NCBI GenBank assembly: GCA_014155875.1
Contig: JACEFZ010028134.1
Location: forward strand, 434,001 to 498,000
Source: Cepaea nemoralis
Taxonomy: Eukaryota; Mollusca; Gastropoda; Stylommatophora; Helicidae
Direction of reading: 5' to 3'
Length of the DNA: 64,000 nt
The position numbers and the translations under genes were made by a program. The notes beneath the pieces are model-generated. The model saw nothing but the letters and a program-made list of their open reading frames with translations. It was not told the origin of the DNA and searched no databases. Of the stretch, positions 22,386 through 32,689 are shown one piece after another (the stretch's first letter is position 1; each line of letters begins with the position of its first letter).

Positions 22386-22615
22386 TGACAGAGAATGTAA
22401 TATAACATTGTAATTTTATGACATTGCATTTTTTCCTTGAGAACTGTTAGTAGATTCTTCAAGAGACTCCTGCATGAAAGGGGCCATGTTTCTTACATTT
22501 GTTGACCTGATTTATTATCTGCATTGTGCAGGAGTTTATATTGCTGATTTGGCATTGAATATATCTGTTTCAACAAGAGGACTTATAATTAATAGACAAT
22601 ATTTATATTACGATT

Positions 22616-23010
22616 ATCATCATGTGCCATGCCGATAAGCGTGGACAGTCATGGTTCTCACATGACACATGATCACATGATCACCAGTCTTTGATCGGGC
22701 CTGTATTCATATCCTGATTATGTCATGTGACCCGGCCATTGAGGTATTTATCACTTTGCCTTCCTCTTGCTCTTTTTCACATCAGTTTTGCCAGTTGTCA
22801 CAAAGTTTTCAAGCTTATTTTCTCCTCACAGCGTGCCCCAAAAATTGATTGTCTACAACTAATTTCTCTAATCAATTTACGATTTTTATTTGTTGCTTGT
22901 AGAACTTTATTATTCCCTTTTCTGACCATCTATGATATTCTATGTATTTTTCCCAGACACCACATGTCCTTGGCTATTAGAAGTTTCTCAGCTTGTCTGC
23001 TTATATCTAT
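22616..23010 (-). pseudogene. LINE-A fragment, minus strand
   Basis: Starts at the tail (CATCATGTGCCATGCC = GGCATGGCACATGATG reversed) and runs back through the FGHxMR, NRKLIREI and YRRSEK blocks to about 23010. Broken by stops. Confidence 0.75.
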
Positions 23011-23353
23011 AAGTTTTTAAATAAACAATGTTAATTTTGTTATTGTTGTAAAGTTGTTCTTTTTTGCATTAAAATAATAAATTTATGTTACAAAAATGTT
23101 AAAGTTTGGATTTGTTGAAAAATTAAGACTGAACTGCTCCTATTTAGAGATATATTATAATTAATCTTAATGCATGAATTAAATAAATAAAATTGTTTTG
23201 TCTTGTGTAATAGTTGAACCCTTATTTCAAAGTGTCTTTTGTGGTGATCAAGGGTGATTTTATCCACTGATATGTATGGTTAATTGTTTCTTTCTGTTTT
23301 TCAACAGCTTAAGAATATTTTCTTGTATAACTACTTTTATTGGTTGTTTCCAG
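23011..23353. other. Intron sequence up to exon 6
   Basis: AT-rich. A pyrimidine tract and branch-point-like region precede the acceptor. Confidence 0.4.
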
Positions 23354-23515
23354 CATCTGTACTGGTTGCCGGAGAAGTTTCCTTGTGGCATTTCATTGAT
23401 TGTGTCTAGTGTTACCTCCGACACTGAGACCTTTGACCTTCTTGTGACTGAGCGAAAATTTTATGATCTTGAAATCCTGTCACTCCCCAGTGATATACAA
23501 ATAGAGATTTGTAAG
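23354..23515 (+). CDS. Exon 6 in window: NTPase sensor-region segment
   Basis: 54 codons, phase 0 to 0, acceptor GTTTCCAG, donor AAG/GTAAAT. The product begins HLYWLPEKFPCGISLIVSSV. '(L/H)xWLPxxxPxxVxxIVS' is a family hallmark after the Walker B helix. Exon 5 ends with TASSKTAK, which joins smoothly. The product ends SLPSDIQIEICK. Confidence 0.9.
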
Positions 23516-23869
23516 GTAAATTAACTAGGAAGGGAAAAGTGTGATTTAAAAACAGAACAAACTATCATTATTACATTTGTAAAATTATTGCGAATGTCTG
23601 CCTTGGTAGACGGTACTACCTGCTTTCTGTTAGCCCTTACCAAACCCGACACCCCACATTGTGCCAAAAGCCTTGGCAGAGGAGCACAATTGGGAGTGTA
23701 CAAGCCTTATCCTGGTGTGAGGAAATGCAACCGACTAAATGTTATAGCAGGGCAGAAAAGGCCATAATCTTGGTTGGCAACTGATCTATGATCGAAGTTC
23801 CGACAGGCGGACATTTAGAGCATTGCTTTGCTGATCTGGCAGCTTCTGCAGCTTGTCTTGTTCCAGATG
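23516..23869. other. Intron sequence, unassigned
   Basis: No exon. The end of the interval (23800-23869) already belongs to the repeat described next, with unclear left border. Confidence 0.35.
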
Positions 23870-24512
23870 TATTAGTGTTATATTTCCTCTGGAGTAAATT
23901 AGGCAGGCCGAGAGAGAGAGAGAGAGAGAGAACGAACGAACAGACTTTATTTTCAAAGGGTAACAAATTGGGCACGCAGGCCCGTCTTACATTCGGCCTT
24001 TCCAATCACTCATCTTTCTTTCATCAACAGTGCATAGGAAAAAACATTGTCACATGAATTTTGTAAACATAAACAATGCATATTACTATGTTATGAGACA
24101 TATCCACCACCCACCCACCCACACATCCCACATTCACTCCAACTCCCCCCCCCCAACCACACACATAATCCACACACACATACATGCCCCCACCCATCCA
24201 CTGCATCCCTACACATACACATCTCCCCACCCACACACACCTCTCACCCACCACACATCCCATCCACCCATACCCCAGGCACACATACATTCCCCAACCC
24301 ACACATCCACCCACCTACACACATCCCCCCACCCACTCACATATCCTCTACACGTCCCATTACCCAAAAACAATCACTCACCCACATATCCTCCTCCACC
24401 CACACACCTCCAACCACCCAGCCAAACACACAATCCTCGGCCACACATCCCCCATGCACACACACATCTCCATCTCCCCAACAACTCACATATACCGCAC
24501 CCACCCATAATC

Positions 24513-24548
<36 letters not shown>

Positions 24549-24690
24549 AAGCTGTTTGAGCAACACATGGTCTCTACAAATCAGCCCAGGCTTTGTGCTA
24601 TGGAGAGGTTATTATGCCTTTTTTGAAGTGTAAAAATCTATCGTTGGTCAAGACTGCAAGGTGCCAGTTGTAGCAATGTCTGCCAAAAGA
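23870..24690. repeat. Dispersed repeat expanded by GA and CCACAC tracts
   Basis: The two ends (TTTCCTCTGGAGTAAATTAGG at 23882, and CACATGGTCTCTACAAATCAG with TATGGAGAGGTTATTATGCC at 24567-24625) match one continuous repeat at 60510-60690 on the minus strand. Here about 0.6 kb is inserted between them: (GA)n, a piece ending in the TTTGTAACCC/AAAGTCTG family also seen at 39411 and 58094, then a C-rich tract. The last 70 bp match the 3' end of LINE-B (55655-55715). Confidence 0.6.
24098..24546. repeat. Low-complexity CCACACA/CCCACA tract ended by (GA)n
   Basis: About 400 bp in which one strand is nearly free of G (C, A and T only), followed by 16 GA repeats (24515-24546). Long proline/histidine/threonine open frames are compositional artefacts. 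Confidence 0.9.
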
Positions 24691-25109
24691 TTTGTTAAGA
24701 TTAGAGATATGGTTGGTTCTCTGGTTGAAAGACCTCTGCAAAACTGAGTTATAATTCTTGAGTCTGATATCCAGATGTTCAGGGTTCCTGAGCCCAGAAA
24801 AGGACTTCCTTTGATCAGGATGAGGCTGGATTAGAGATTGAGTTATTCCTCCTGATCCAATACCATCTCGTACGGGACTGTGATACAGAGCTCTCCAAGC
24901 TCAGAAACCATCAGGATGTTCAAGACTGGTACTTGAACTTCACATCTGCTGAGAGGCATAATGATCTTTGGAACGTCGGGCAGACTGTGGCACCAGTTTT
25001 GTGGATTTGTGCGTAGGCTGCACTGTGAAGGGGTGCCTAAGTTGAAGGTGTAAAGTTTGGTGATGTCAAGAAGCTGAAGCTGGCTGATGCTTCCTTTGGT
25101 TATATTCAG
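24691..25109. other. Intron sequence, unassigned
   Basis: Contains a segment (24843-25000) resembling the repeat seen near 59396 (GAGAGGCATA, GGTACTTGAACTTCAC), otherwise nothing recognised. Confidence 0.3.
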
Positions 25110-25915
25110 GTGTTTGTCTAAAGGTGTATAAAGAAGAAGGGGGAGGGGGGAAGGAGAAAGAACAAGAAGGTAAAGTGAAGAAGAGGAGGTAGAAGTAGAA
25201 GATGGGTGCATGAGGAGGAAGAGGAAGACGACAACAAGGAGAAGTTGTAGGATAGGGAGGAGAATAATGAGGAGGGGAATTGAAGAAGAAGGGAATGAGA
25301 GGTGAAGAAGGACGAGGAAAAGAAGGACGATGAAGAAGAAGAGGAGATGAAGATGAAGTAGAGGATGAGGAAGCAGAAAAGAGAGATGAGATGAATGAGG
25401 TGAAGTTGGAGGAAGGGGAGAAAGAGGAGAATATGGAAGATGAGGAGAAAGAAGAGGTGCAGAAGAAGAAGAAGAGGTGGAGAAGTAGGCGGAACAAGAA
25501 GATGAGACAGAAGAGGGAGAAGGAGGAAGAGGGATGAGAAGAAGAGGATGACAGCCAATGAGGAGAAGTTTTAGGATGGGTAGGAAAATAAAATAAGGGG
25601 GAAGGAGGAGAAAAAGATATAGGGTGAGATGGAAGAGAAGAAGATAAAGAAGAAGAAGACAAGTAGGAAGATGAGATGAAGGAGAAGAAGAGAAGGAGAC
25701 AAAAATAGAGGTAGTGTTGAAGGAAGGGAAGTAGGAGGAGAATTTGAAAGAAGAGAGGGATAGGAGCAGGAGAAGCAGAATGTAAAGAAAAAAGAGGGGG
25801 GAGAAAGAAGAAAAGAAGGTAGCAGAGGAAGAAGTAGTATTAAATGAAGATGAAGAAGATGACAATAAGGAAGACAAGTTGTAGAAGGAGGTGGAGTTGG
25901 AAAAAGACAAAAAAG
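25110..25915. repeat. Polypurine (GAA/GGA) tract, about 800 bp
   Basis: The plus strand is almost wholly A and G with few pyrimidines. Minus-strand ORFs of 375, 198 and 146 codons are Ser/Leu/Pro/Phe only and are artefacts of the composition. Such tracts can form triplex DNA. Probable origin: expansion of a (GAA)n retroelement tail. Confidence 0.9.
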
Positions 25916-26013
25916 TTTGCATTCCATTGAATAAAGAACAGTAGGAAGCATTAACTTCCTTATTTAGCATTTTAATTCCATCCCTAGTGTTTGACGCATT
26001 TTTTTACTTATAG

Positions 26014-26118
26014 GAAACCCTTCTCATACATGGGAAGGAGCTTTCTCCTCATCAGCTGCAGAGAGTGGTTGCATCAGAGCAAACACGAAATCCTCTATTT
26101 CTGAAGATTGTCCTTTCT
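26014..26118 (+). CDS. Exon 7 in window: helical domain after the NTPase core
   Basis: 35 codons, phase 0 to 0, acceptor TTACTTATAG, donor TCT/GTAAGT. Product: GKELSPHQLQRVVASEQTRN then PLFLKIVLS. The family pattern is 'YGKxLSxxQLxxxLxxxQTxNPLYLxxxL', including the NP of sensor-type helices. Matches fully in order. Confidence 0.92.
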
Positions 26119-26550
26119 GTAAGTAACTTGATACATAGTTATTTTAGTAAGAGATTATCAACATCAGTTATTTTAACTGTTTCCGTACATGTCATCTTTT
26201 ACAAGATACTGACTGAGCCCTATCTTTACATGAAGTATTTAAAATTAAAATGTGTAATTTTCAATTTGGACTCTGTATTCTGCAGACCATGATTGACAGT
26301 GGCAGAATAATTCTTTATCTGCTTACAATCAAAGTATCTAAAGTTAAGAAGAAAATCATACTAGTGTAAATTTTGTTAGTCCAAACAATAATATATTTTG
26401 ACACTTTGGCAAATGTGTTGCTAATGAATTAAGAATATATATTTTGACAAATAATAATATTCTTTTTCAAGATTAATCTTTTTGTTGCTCATATGGCAAA
26501 GATATAAATATATTAGAAGGTTGTTAATGAAGTAACATAACATGCAGATG
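26119..26550. other. Intron sequence, AT-rich
   Basis: No exon or repeat until the minisatellite begins. Confidence 0.4.
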
Positions 26551-26828
26551 TGTTGTTAATGAAGTTACATACGTAAATATGTTGTTAATGAAGTTACATA
26601 CGTAAATATGTTGTTAAGTTACATACGTAAATATGTTGTTAATGAAGTTACATACGTAAATATGTTGTTAATGAAGTTACATACGTAAATATGTTGTTAA
26701 GTTACATACGTAAATATGTTGTTAATGAAGCTACATACGTAAATATGTTGTTAATGAAGTTACATACGTAAATATGTTGTTAAGTTACATACGTAAATAT
26801 GTTGTTAATGAAGTACCATAACACACAA
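26551..26828. repeat. Higher-order minisatellite (29+29+25 bp, 83-bp period x3)
   Basis: Unit TGTTGTTAATGAAGTTACAT plus ACGTAAATA (29 bp) alternates with a 25-bp form lacking ATGA. The order is long-long-short three times, with block starts at 26551, 26634, 26717 and 26800 (exactly 83 apart). Blocks differ by one base (GAAGC vs GAAGT). Confidence 0.95.
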
Positions 26829-26890
26829 ATGTTGTGTTTCCCCAAAAACGAAGCCTTCCCAATTAAACATAGCAGGGCAGAGCATCTTTC

Positions 26891-27028
26891 AAATGTCCTA
26901 CTGGATGACAAATGTCCAACTGGATGACAGATGTCCTACTAGATGACAAATGTCCTACTAGATGACAAATGTCCTACTAGATGACAAATGTCCTACTAGG
27001 TGGTAAATGTCCTACTAGATGACAAATG
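26891..27028. repeat. 19-bp minisatellite, about 7 units
   Basis: AAATGTCCTACTAGATGAC repeated with small changes (TCCAACTGG, TAGGTGGT). Confidence 0.95.
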
Positions 27029-27319
27029 GTTTTTGGGATGAGGTGATTTCTCCTCACCGCTGTGCTGAAGCCTGCTTAGGGTCACAACCTTGTTTGCTTT
27101 GAGGCTGAAAGATAGTAAATCCCAACAAAGAGGGGACAGTTAGCACCCAAATCTTGCAATCATGCTTAGAGAATACACATAATTTTTGCAAAATTTACAA
27201 AGTGTGAAATGTAGAAAGTTTATAAACAAGCAGTTCGGCTAAACCTATTTTTGTCTACAAACAAATTGTCTATGAGATTAGAGGTTTAGTCTGTTCAGTT
27301 TATCACATCTTCTGCCTTT
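27029..27319. other. Intron sequence, unassigned
   Basis: Nothing recognised. Confidence 0.4.
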
Positions 27320-27585
27320 AACTCCCAATAGAACCTAAACCATTAATTAACTCCTGCCAAGTCTTCCTATTCCTTGCTGTCTCCTGCAGCTCTCTCTATG
27401 TCCTCCCCATAGTATTCATCTGTCTCTAATTTTCTTCTCCGTGTGTTTTTAGGTCTCTCTCTATTTCTGTTGCCCTGTGGGTTTCAGATGAACTTTTTAG
27501 TTTTATTATTAAATGATTTTCTCAATATATGTCTTATCCTGTGTCTTTTCCTCACACTCTTGATTCATTGAAATTTAATTAGTTC
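27320..27585 (-). pseudogene. LINE fragment, minus strand
   Basis: Closely related in nucleotide sequence to 42905-43200 (both have CCTGCCAAGTCTTCCTATCCTTGCT-like and CTTTTCCTCAC-like blocks). Reverse reading gives degenerate LINE C-terminal words. A piece near 27735-27800 continues it after a SINE-5 insertion. Confidence 0.6.
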
Positions 27586-27589
27586 TTCT

Positions 27590-27735
27590 TCTTCTGCTGC
27601 TGCGTTCATCCGGAAAGTTTTTTCTTACATGGTTGCGTTGTACCTGTTTACAGCAGAGCTGCGTTCTTGCCCCCTTAGGCCAACACATCTCACTTCTGCA
27701 GCATTTGTTGACTGGCTTAACCTTCCCAGGAAAAT
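27590..27735 (-). mobile_element. SINE-5 copy, minus strand
   Basis: Begins with its tail as CTTCTTCTTCTGCTGCTG, then GTTCATCCGGAAAG, TTTACAGCAGAGCTGCG, GGCCAACACATC and ends GGCTTAACCTTCCCAGG. It sits within a minus-strand LINE fragment: AGTT(C) near 27583 and TTAGTTCTC at 27741 suggest the duplicated target. Confidence 0.8.
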
Positions 27736-27884
27736 TTTATTAGTTCTCTCCATGAGCTCTGCATTTCTGATACTGCTGTACCATTAAATAGGTTTTATTA
27801 GATTGTTTATGCTTAATTTCTTTTTCTTTTTTATATATATGTTTGTTCTGCTATATTGTTATGATAAAATATTAATTACATATG

Positions 27885-28590
27885 TTTCACATATATTTTG
27901 GCACAGTACAATATCAGAAAGATATGCACATAACATGTGTTTCATATATATTTTGGCTCAAAATAATATCAGAAAGATATGCACATAACATGTGTTTCAT
28001 ATATATTTTGGCTCAAAATAATATCAGAAAGATATGCACATAACATGTTTCACATACATTTTGGCACAGTACAATATCAGAAAGATATGCACATAATAAG
28101 TGTTTCATGTATATTTGGTACATTAGTCAGAAGGGGGCTGAGTGGTCTTGAGGTAGGTGTCCGCCTCGAGTGCTGGAGGTCCTGGGTTCAAGCCCCTGTG
28201 AGGGCCGGAATTTTTTTCACGTGGACTTCCAGTAACAAAATTTCCCCTGGTCTCTGGGTAGTGAGATCGGACACCAGTGTGTATTGTTGCTCACGTAAAA
28301 TATCCCTTGGCAGTCGGAAATCAAAAAAAAAAAAAATAGCCTGACGCCGCTGCCCAGGCACAATTTCAAGTTAAAAATCTACCCAAAGTATTTCAGGATC
28401 CTCGCCGGTGCTACAGAGTTCATGCACTGAGCTGAGATTCTCAGAACTTAGGCTTGAAATAGGAGTAGAATGGAGCATTTATGGATTACACCTGTGTGCC
28501 GTGATGTTGATCCATCGACTAAACTAAAAACTAAACTGGCACAATACAATATCAGAAAGATATGCACATAATAGGTGTTTCAAACTTTTC
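27885..28590. repeat. 54-bp minisatellite split by a SINE
   Basis: Unit: TATCAGAAAGATATGCACAT, AACATGTGTTTC, ATATATATTTTGGC. Four to five units lie at 27885-28125 and a further unit at 28540-28590, separated by SINE-3. Confidence 0.9.
28131..28538 (+). repeat. tRNA-derived SINE-3 inserted in the minisatellite
   Basis: Head of tRNA type: GGGGGCTGAGTGGTCTTGAGG carries the A box (28142-28153) and GGGTTCAAGCCCC is a good B box (28184-28196). The long variable arm-like spacing suggests a Leu/Ser-type tRNA origin. Body contains an A-run (28322-28336). 3' end has repeated CTAAACTAA. Not an active tRNA because no matching acceptor stem closes at the expected place. Confidence 0.85.
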
Positions 28591-28596
28591 TTGCAG

Positions 28597-28664
28597 GAAA
28601 TCTCCATCTATGGGTACTTCAGACTTCTGGACAAGAAAATAGATTCACTGATTTATTCTGATGG
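28597..28664 (+). CDS. Exon 8 in window: short helical exon
   Basis: Acceptor TTTTCTTGCAG, donor GG/GTAATT, phase 0 in and 2 out. Product EISIYGYFRLLDKKIDSLI then YSDG. The family has '(L)RxFGxFExLDxxIxxLL' here. It lies only six bases after the minisatellite. Confidence 0.88.
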
Positions 28665-29035
28665 GTAATTAAGTTGTAATATTCAGCACTGAGTTTATGT
28701 AATTGTTCTGTGCTGTGTATTGTTTGCACACTTTGATTTTTTTCTGTACAAAAATAAGGGTAATTGTGCATGTGTGTGTTTATAGTCATCTTACTGTATT
28801 CATGCTGTGTTTTAGGTTAAAAACTCAAATAGTAACAGTTAATCTTATTCATTTATTTAATATATTTTTCATCATATTTCAGAATGAACAGCTGTTCACA
28901 CTTTTCGATGTACTAAAGATTTTACTTCTAATGGTGTTAAGAAAAATTCATCCTGAATTATAAAGTGAAACCATATTCTACTAATCTGCAGACAGCGTAT
29001 TTAAAGACAATATATATTTGTGCTTTATTCATTAG
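28665..29035. other. Intron 8, AT-rich
   Basis: Short intron with no insertion recognised. Confidence 0.5.
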
Positions 29036-29120
29036 TGTCAAGGATCTCCTAAGCAAAGTCCTGCAAAGACTTGAAGAAGATTATAACGTGCAGGATCATC
29101 CAGATCCATTGGTACAACAG
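29036..29120 (+). CDS. Exon 9 in window: helical/winged-helix segment
   Basis: Acceptor TTCATTAG, donor CAG/GTGTGT, phase 2 in and 0 out. Product VKDLLSKVLQRLEEDYN then VQDHPDPLVQQ. Matches the family 'LxxLFxxVLxRLExDY' helix. Splice phases with exons 8 and 10 agree. Confidence 0.9.
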
Positions 29121-29559
29121 GTGTGTTCTCTATGACTGTATCCCAGTGCATTACAACATTTAATTTGGCCAAAAAATATTTCAGTTTCCAAAACATGATG
29201 CTGTTTCTTGTAGACACAATACATATACTGAGATTTACAGTGTTAAACAATAATATTGTATGGTATGATTATAACTTCTATTTTATGAACTTTCTTCTTT
29301 TTTTCATTCTTCATGACAGTGGTTTCTGTCGATAAATTACTTTAAGAACTGTTGGGTTTTCTTTATAAATCTTGTGGCTGCTCAATTCCTCAAAAGTGTC
29401 TATTGTGTAGTAGCAGATGGATGGCGTCTCTTTTCCTAATTCACACTTGCTGTTGAGGCCAAGGGTGCACAACCCTAAGCTTGCATTCCATGACCAGATA
29501 TGTTAGTGTGGTTGCATAATATCCATGGTTTTTTAAATGCATCCTTGAAGTTGTTGGTC
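29121..29559. other. Intron sequence, unassigned
   Basis: Nothing recognised. Confidence 0.4.
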
Positions 29560-29880
29560 CAACCATAATTTTCTTGGTCTTCCTCTGATTTCAGATTTCT
29601 TTTGGTTGTAAGCTCTTTTTAGCAGTTGATCAATTCATTCTCATCAAATATCTAAACAACTTTATTGGTTGTCTCTTAATGAATTCAGCACATGATATTA
29701 CACTTATCATATTTCTGATGTCTTCTTTTTGCAGTCTGTTTCTTCTGAAAGCCTCAGCAGTCTTTCTCAAGTTTGACATTGATAGCATAATGTTGAAAAA
29801 AAAAATACTGTCGTTTGTTGTTCGAATTCCATCAGACCTCATATGTGTTTGAAATATAGTAACTCTTACCTTCACTTGAA
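29560..29880 (-). pseudogene. Degenerate LINE fragment, minus strand
   Basis: Minus-strand frame: AEAFRRNRLQKEDIRN ... FIKRQPIKLFRYLMRMN, an eroded form of 'AExWFLRRMxxI ... IRKRQxKFFGHxMRR' of LINE-A. Confidence 0.55.
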
Positions 29881-29951
29881 AATAAATTACACTGTAAATT
29901 GTTTAGTTTTATAATACATTGCCCATGTGACACACATGAAACGAATTATTT

Positions 29952-30090
29952 ACATGTAAATAGGTGAAGGACCCCATTCCATGCCTTGAAGTGTGTATAT
30001 TGCTAGTGATATATTTTTATAGACCAATCAGTACTCAATGGGTCATGCGGTCTGTATATTCTGGCCACCTTTACGTCCCAGAAATAATCC
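29952..30090 (-). repeat. SINE-1 3' body, minus strand, leading into the 68-bp array
   Basis: Contains TATAGACCAATCAGTACTCAATGG and TTTACGTCCCAGAAAT, which are the SINE-1 body in reverse. The head follows only after the tandem array (last head-like bases at 31530-31545). Confidence 0.75.
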
Positions 30091-31545
30091 CTCCATCCAT
30101 GGCGGTTCAAATACATGATCGCCGGCCCAGCAGGCAAGCGTGATATCCACTGTTACCTCTCCATCCATGGCGGTTCAAATACATGATCGCCGGCCCAGCA
30201 GGCAAGTGTGATATCCACTGTTATCCCTCCATCCATGGCGGTTCAAATACATGATCACCGGCCCAGCAGGCAAGTGTCATATCCACTGTTATCAATCCAT
30301 CCATGGCTTTTCAAATACATGATCGCCGGCCCAGCAGGCAAGTGTCATATTCACTGTTATCAATCCATCCATGGCTTTTCAAATACATGATCGCCGGCCC
30401 AGCAGGCAAGTGTCATATCCACTGTTATCAATCCATCCATGGCTTTTCAAATACATGATCGCCGGCCCAGCAGGCAAGCGTGATATCCAGTGTTATCCCT
30501 CCATCCATGGGGATTCAAATACATGATCGCCGGCCCAGCAGGCAAGTGTGATATCCAGTGTTATCCCTCCATCCATGGGGATTCAAATACATGATCGCCG
30601 GCCCAGCAGGCAAGCGTGATATCCACTGTTATCCCTCCATCCATGGCGGTTCAAATACATGATCGCCGGCCCAGCAGGCAAGTGTCATATCCACTGTTAT
30701 CAATCCATCCATGGCTTTTCAAATACATGATCGCCGGCCCAGCAGGCAAGCGTGATATCCAGTGTTATCCCTCCATCCATGGGGATTCAAATACATGATT
30801 GCTGGCCCAGCAGGCAAGCATGATATCCACTGTTATCCCTCCATCCATGGTGGTTCAAATACATGATCACCAGCCCAGCATTCAAGCGTGATATCCAGTG
30901 TTATCCCTCCATCCATGGGGATTCAAATACATGATCGCCGGCCCAGCAGGCAAGTGTGATATCCAGTGTTATCCCTCCATCCATGGGGATTCAAATACAT
31001 GATTGCTGGCCCAGCAGGCAAGCATGATATCCACTGTTATCCCTCATCCATGGGGGTTCAAATACATGATCGCCGACCCAGCAGGCAAGCGTGATATCCA
31101 CTGTTATCCCTCTATCCATGGTGGTTCAAATACATGATCATCAGCCCAGCAGGCAAGCATGATATCCATTGTTATCCCTCCATCCATGGCGGTTCAAATA
31201 CATGATCGCCAGCCCAGCAGGCAAGTGCGATATCCACTGTTATCCCTCCATCCATGGCTGTTCAAATACATGATCACCGAACCAGCAGGCAAGCGTGAAA
31301 TCCACTGTTATCCCTCCATCCATGGCTGTTTGAATACATGATCGCCAGCCCAGCAGGCAAGTGTGATATCCACTGTTACCTCTCCATCCATGGTGGTTGA
31401 AATACATGATTACTGGCCCAGCAGGCAAGTGTGATATCCACTTTTATCCCCCCCCCCCCCCCCCCAATCCATGGGGGGTCAAATACATGATCGCCGGCCC
31501 AGCAGGCAAGTGTGGTATCCACTGTTCTGCCATGGCTTCACATTA
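30091..31545 (-). repeat. 68-bp minisatellite made of amplified SINE-1 head (A/B-box region)
   Basis: Unit starts at 30091 and 30159 are 68 apart, giving about 21 copies. Read on the minus strand the unit is ACAGTGGATATCACGCTTGC then CTGCTGGGCCGGCGATCATG then TATTTGAACCGCCATGG. SINE-1 heads read CAGTGGTTAGCAAGCTTGAC, TGCTAACACAGTGGTCATG, TGTTCAAATC (60880-60935 reversed). The order and spacing agree. The array is bordered by SINE-1 body on one side and by the SINE-1 5' end (GTGAAGCCATGGCAGAACAG, minus) on the other. One unit has a C run (31449-31465). Confidence 0.8.
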
Positions 31546-31653
31546 ACATGTAGCTTTGCAAAATAATGAAGACTGAATGTAAATGTTAAAGAATCATCTA
31601 GTCCATAATTCACCTCTTCATCTTTTAAAAAAGTCATAAAAGTGTAGGGTTTA

Positions 31654-31877
31654 TGGAAGCACTAGACTCGAGTTTCGCCCTCATTTGAGCTCGTCAGTAG
31701 TGCGTATCCCTGACCGGATCCGGAAACAGTCCCGGATCACGCGTGTGAAGCGGGTGTGTAACCATGCGGCACACACTGGACACACCAAATTATCACAACA
31801 GAATACTACAACGCTACCCATCGTAGGCTATGCTCATTTCGCTCAAATGAGGGCGAAACTCGAGTCTAGTGCTTCCA
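31654..31877. mobile_element. MITE with near-perfect 37-bp terminal inverted repeats, TA target
   Basis: The left end (31654-31690) TGGAAGCACTAGACTCGAGT... is matched by the exact reverse complement at the right end (31841-31877). A TA lies on each side (31652-31653 and 31878-31879). Total about 224 bp with no coding frame of note. TA duplication and short length point to a Tc1/mariner-mobilised non-autonomous element, though the ends do not match the mariner at 40330. Confidence 0.9.
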
Positions 31878-31879
31878 TA

Positions 31880-32689
31880 TTGACGTGGATAGGCCTTAGG
31901 TTCATACCAGAATGCGATCGGCGTTGCCAGTAGTGGGTTGTGCTCAATATTTATATTTCCTAGTGCTACAAAAACTCACAAATTCTTATTTTTGTCAGTG
32001 TAATCACTGGAAGGTTACCCTGACAACGTTATGAGCAGAGTCGGACGAGTGTTCAATGTCTGCACTTGCTGTTCAATATACAAGGGAAAGACTGGCCACC
32101 CATTCCTCCATACACTCAGGCCTAAAAAGGTGACGGTCCTATCACGTCACATACCCACTGCAGGGTCCTGCTGCAGGACTTGTTTTTTTTTTCTTCACTA
32201 CATTTGTATCTTAATGGTTGAGGAAAAGATACAGGCACTGTACAATTATACAAGTATAACCAGAAAGTCGTTTCCTTGCAACCCACAGTGCAGATGAAAT
32301 TGATGATAGACCTAAAGGTGGAATTAGAGACAGAGATGAATAACATAGGGAATTTATTGAGGGAGTATATGAGATTACAAAAGACGGGACAGCTTGCTGT
32401 GAGTTGATTGAAGGTCCATACTTCATAGGGGATTCAGGGGAGAAATAAATTACTTTTGGGTTAGTGATGGTTGGAATGTTATATTTCTGTTGCAAGTTAA
32501 GTATTCTTGTTTTCCTTTTTTGTGTGTGCTAAAACATACTTTAGTCAAAATGTTAGAAGTTTGCGTCGTTTGTTTATTGAGCTCTCACTGAACATAAAAC
32601 TTGCCCAACAGCCAAAAAAATGCTGGGGTTGACTGCTAGTCCGTAAAGGATATGCAAATAACTAAAAAATTCATGTTTTATATTCATCG
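31880..32689. other. Intron sequence with minor repeats
   Basis: 32080-32170 resembles 16665-16790 (AAGACTGGCCACCCATTCCTCC and CAGGCCTAAAAAGGTGA-like), a low-copy dispersed repeat. 32605-32660 has a SINE-2 tail remnant (GTAAAGGATATGCAAAT). Confidence 0.4.

Noticed and set aside
24030..24626. 198-codon His/Pro/Thr-rich ORF
   Set aside because: Read through CCACAC low-complexity repeat in three frames at once.
24843..25970. Long minus-strand ORF of 375 codons
   Set aside because: Composition artefact of the polypurine tract (Ser/Leu/Phe/Pro only).
28131..28215. tRNA-Leu/Ser gene
   Set aside because: Boxes A and B are present but no closing acceptor stem; part of a longer SINE.
30085..31540. 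CRISPR-like array
   Set aside because: Units are contiguous with no unique spacers; animal genome context; derived from a SINE.
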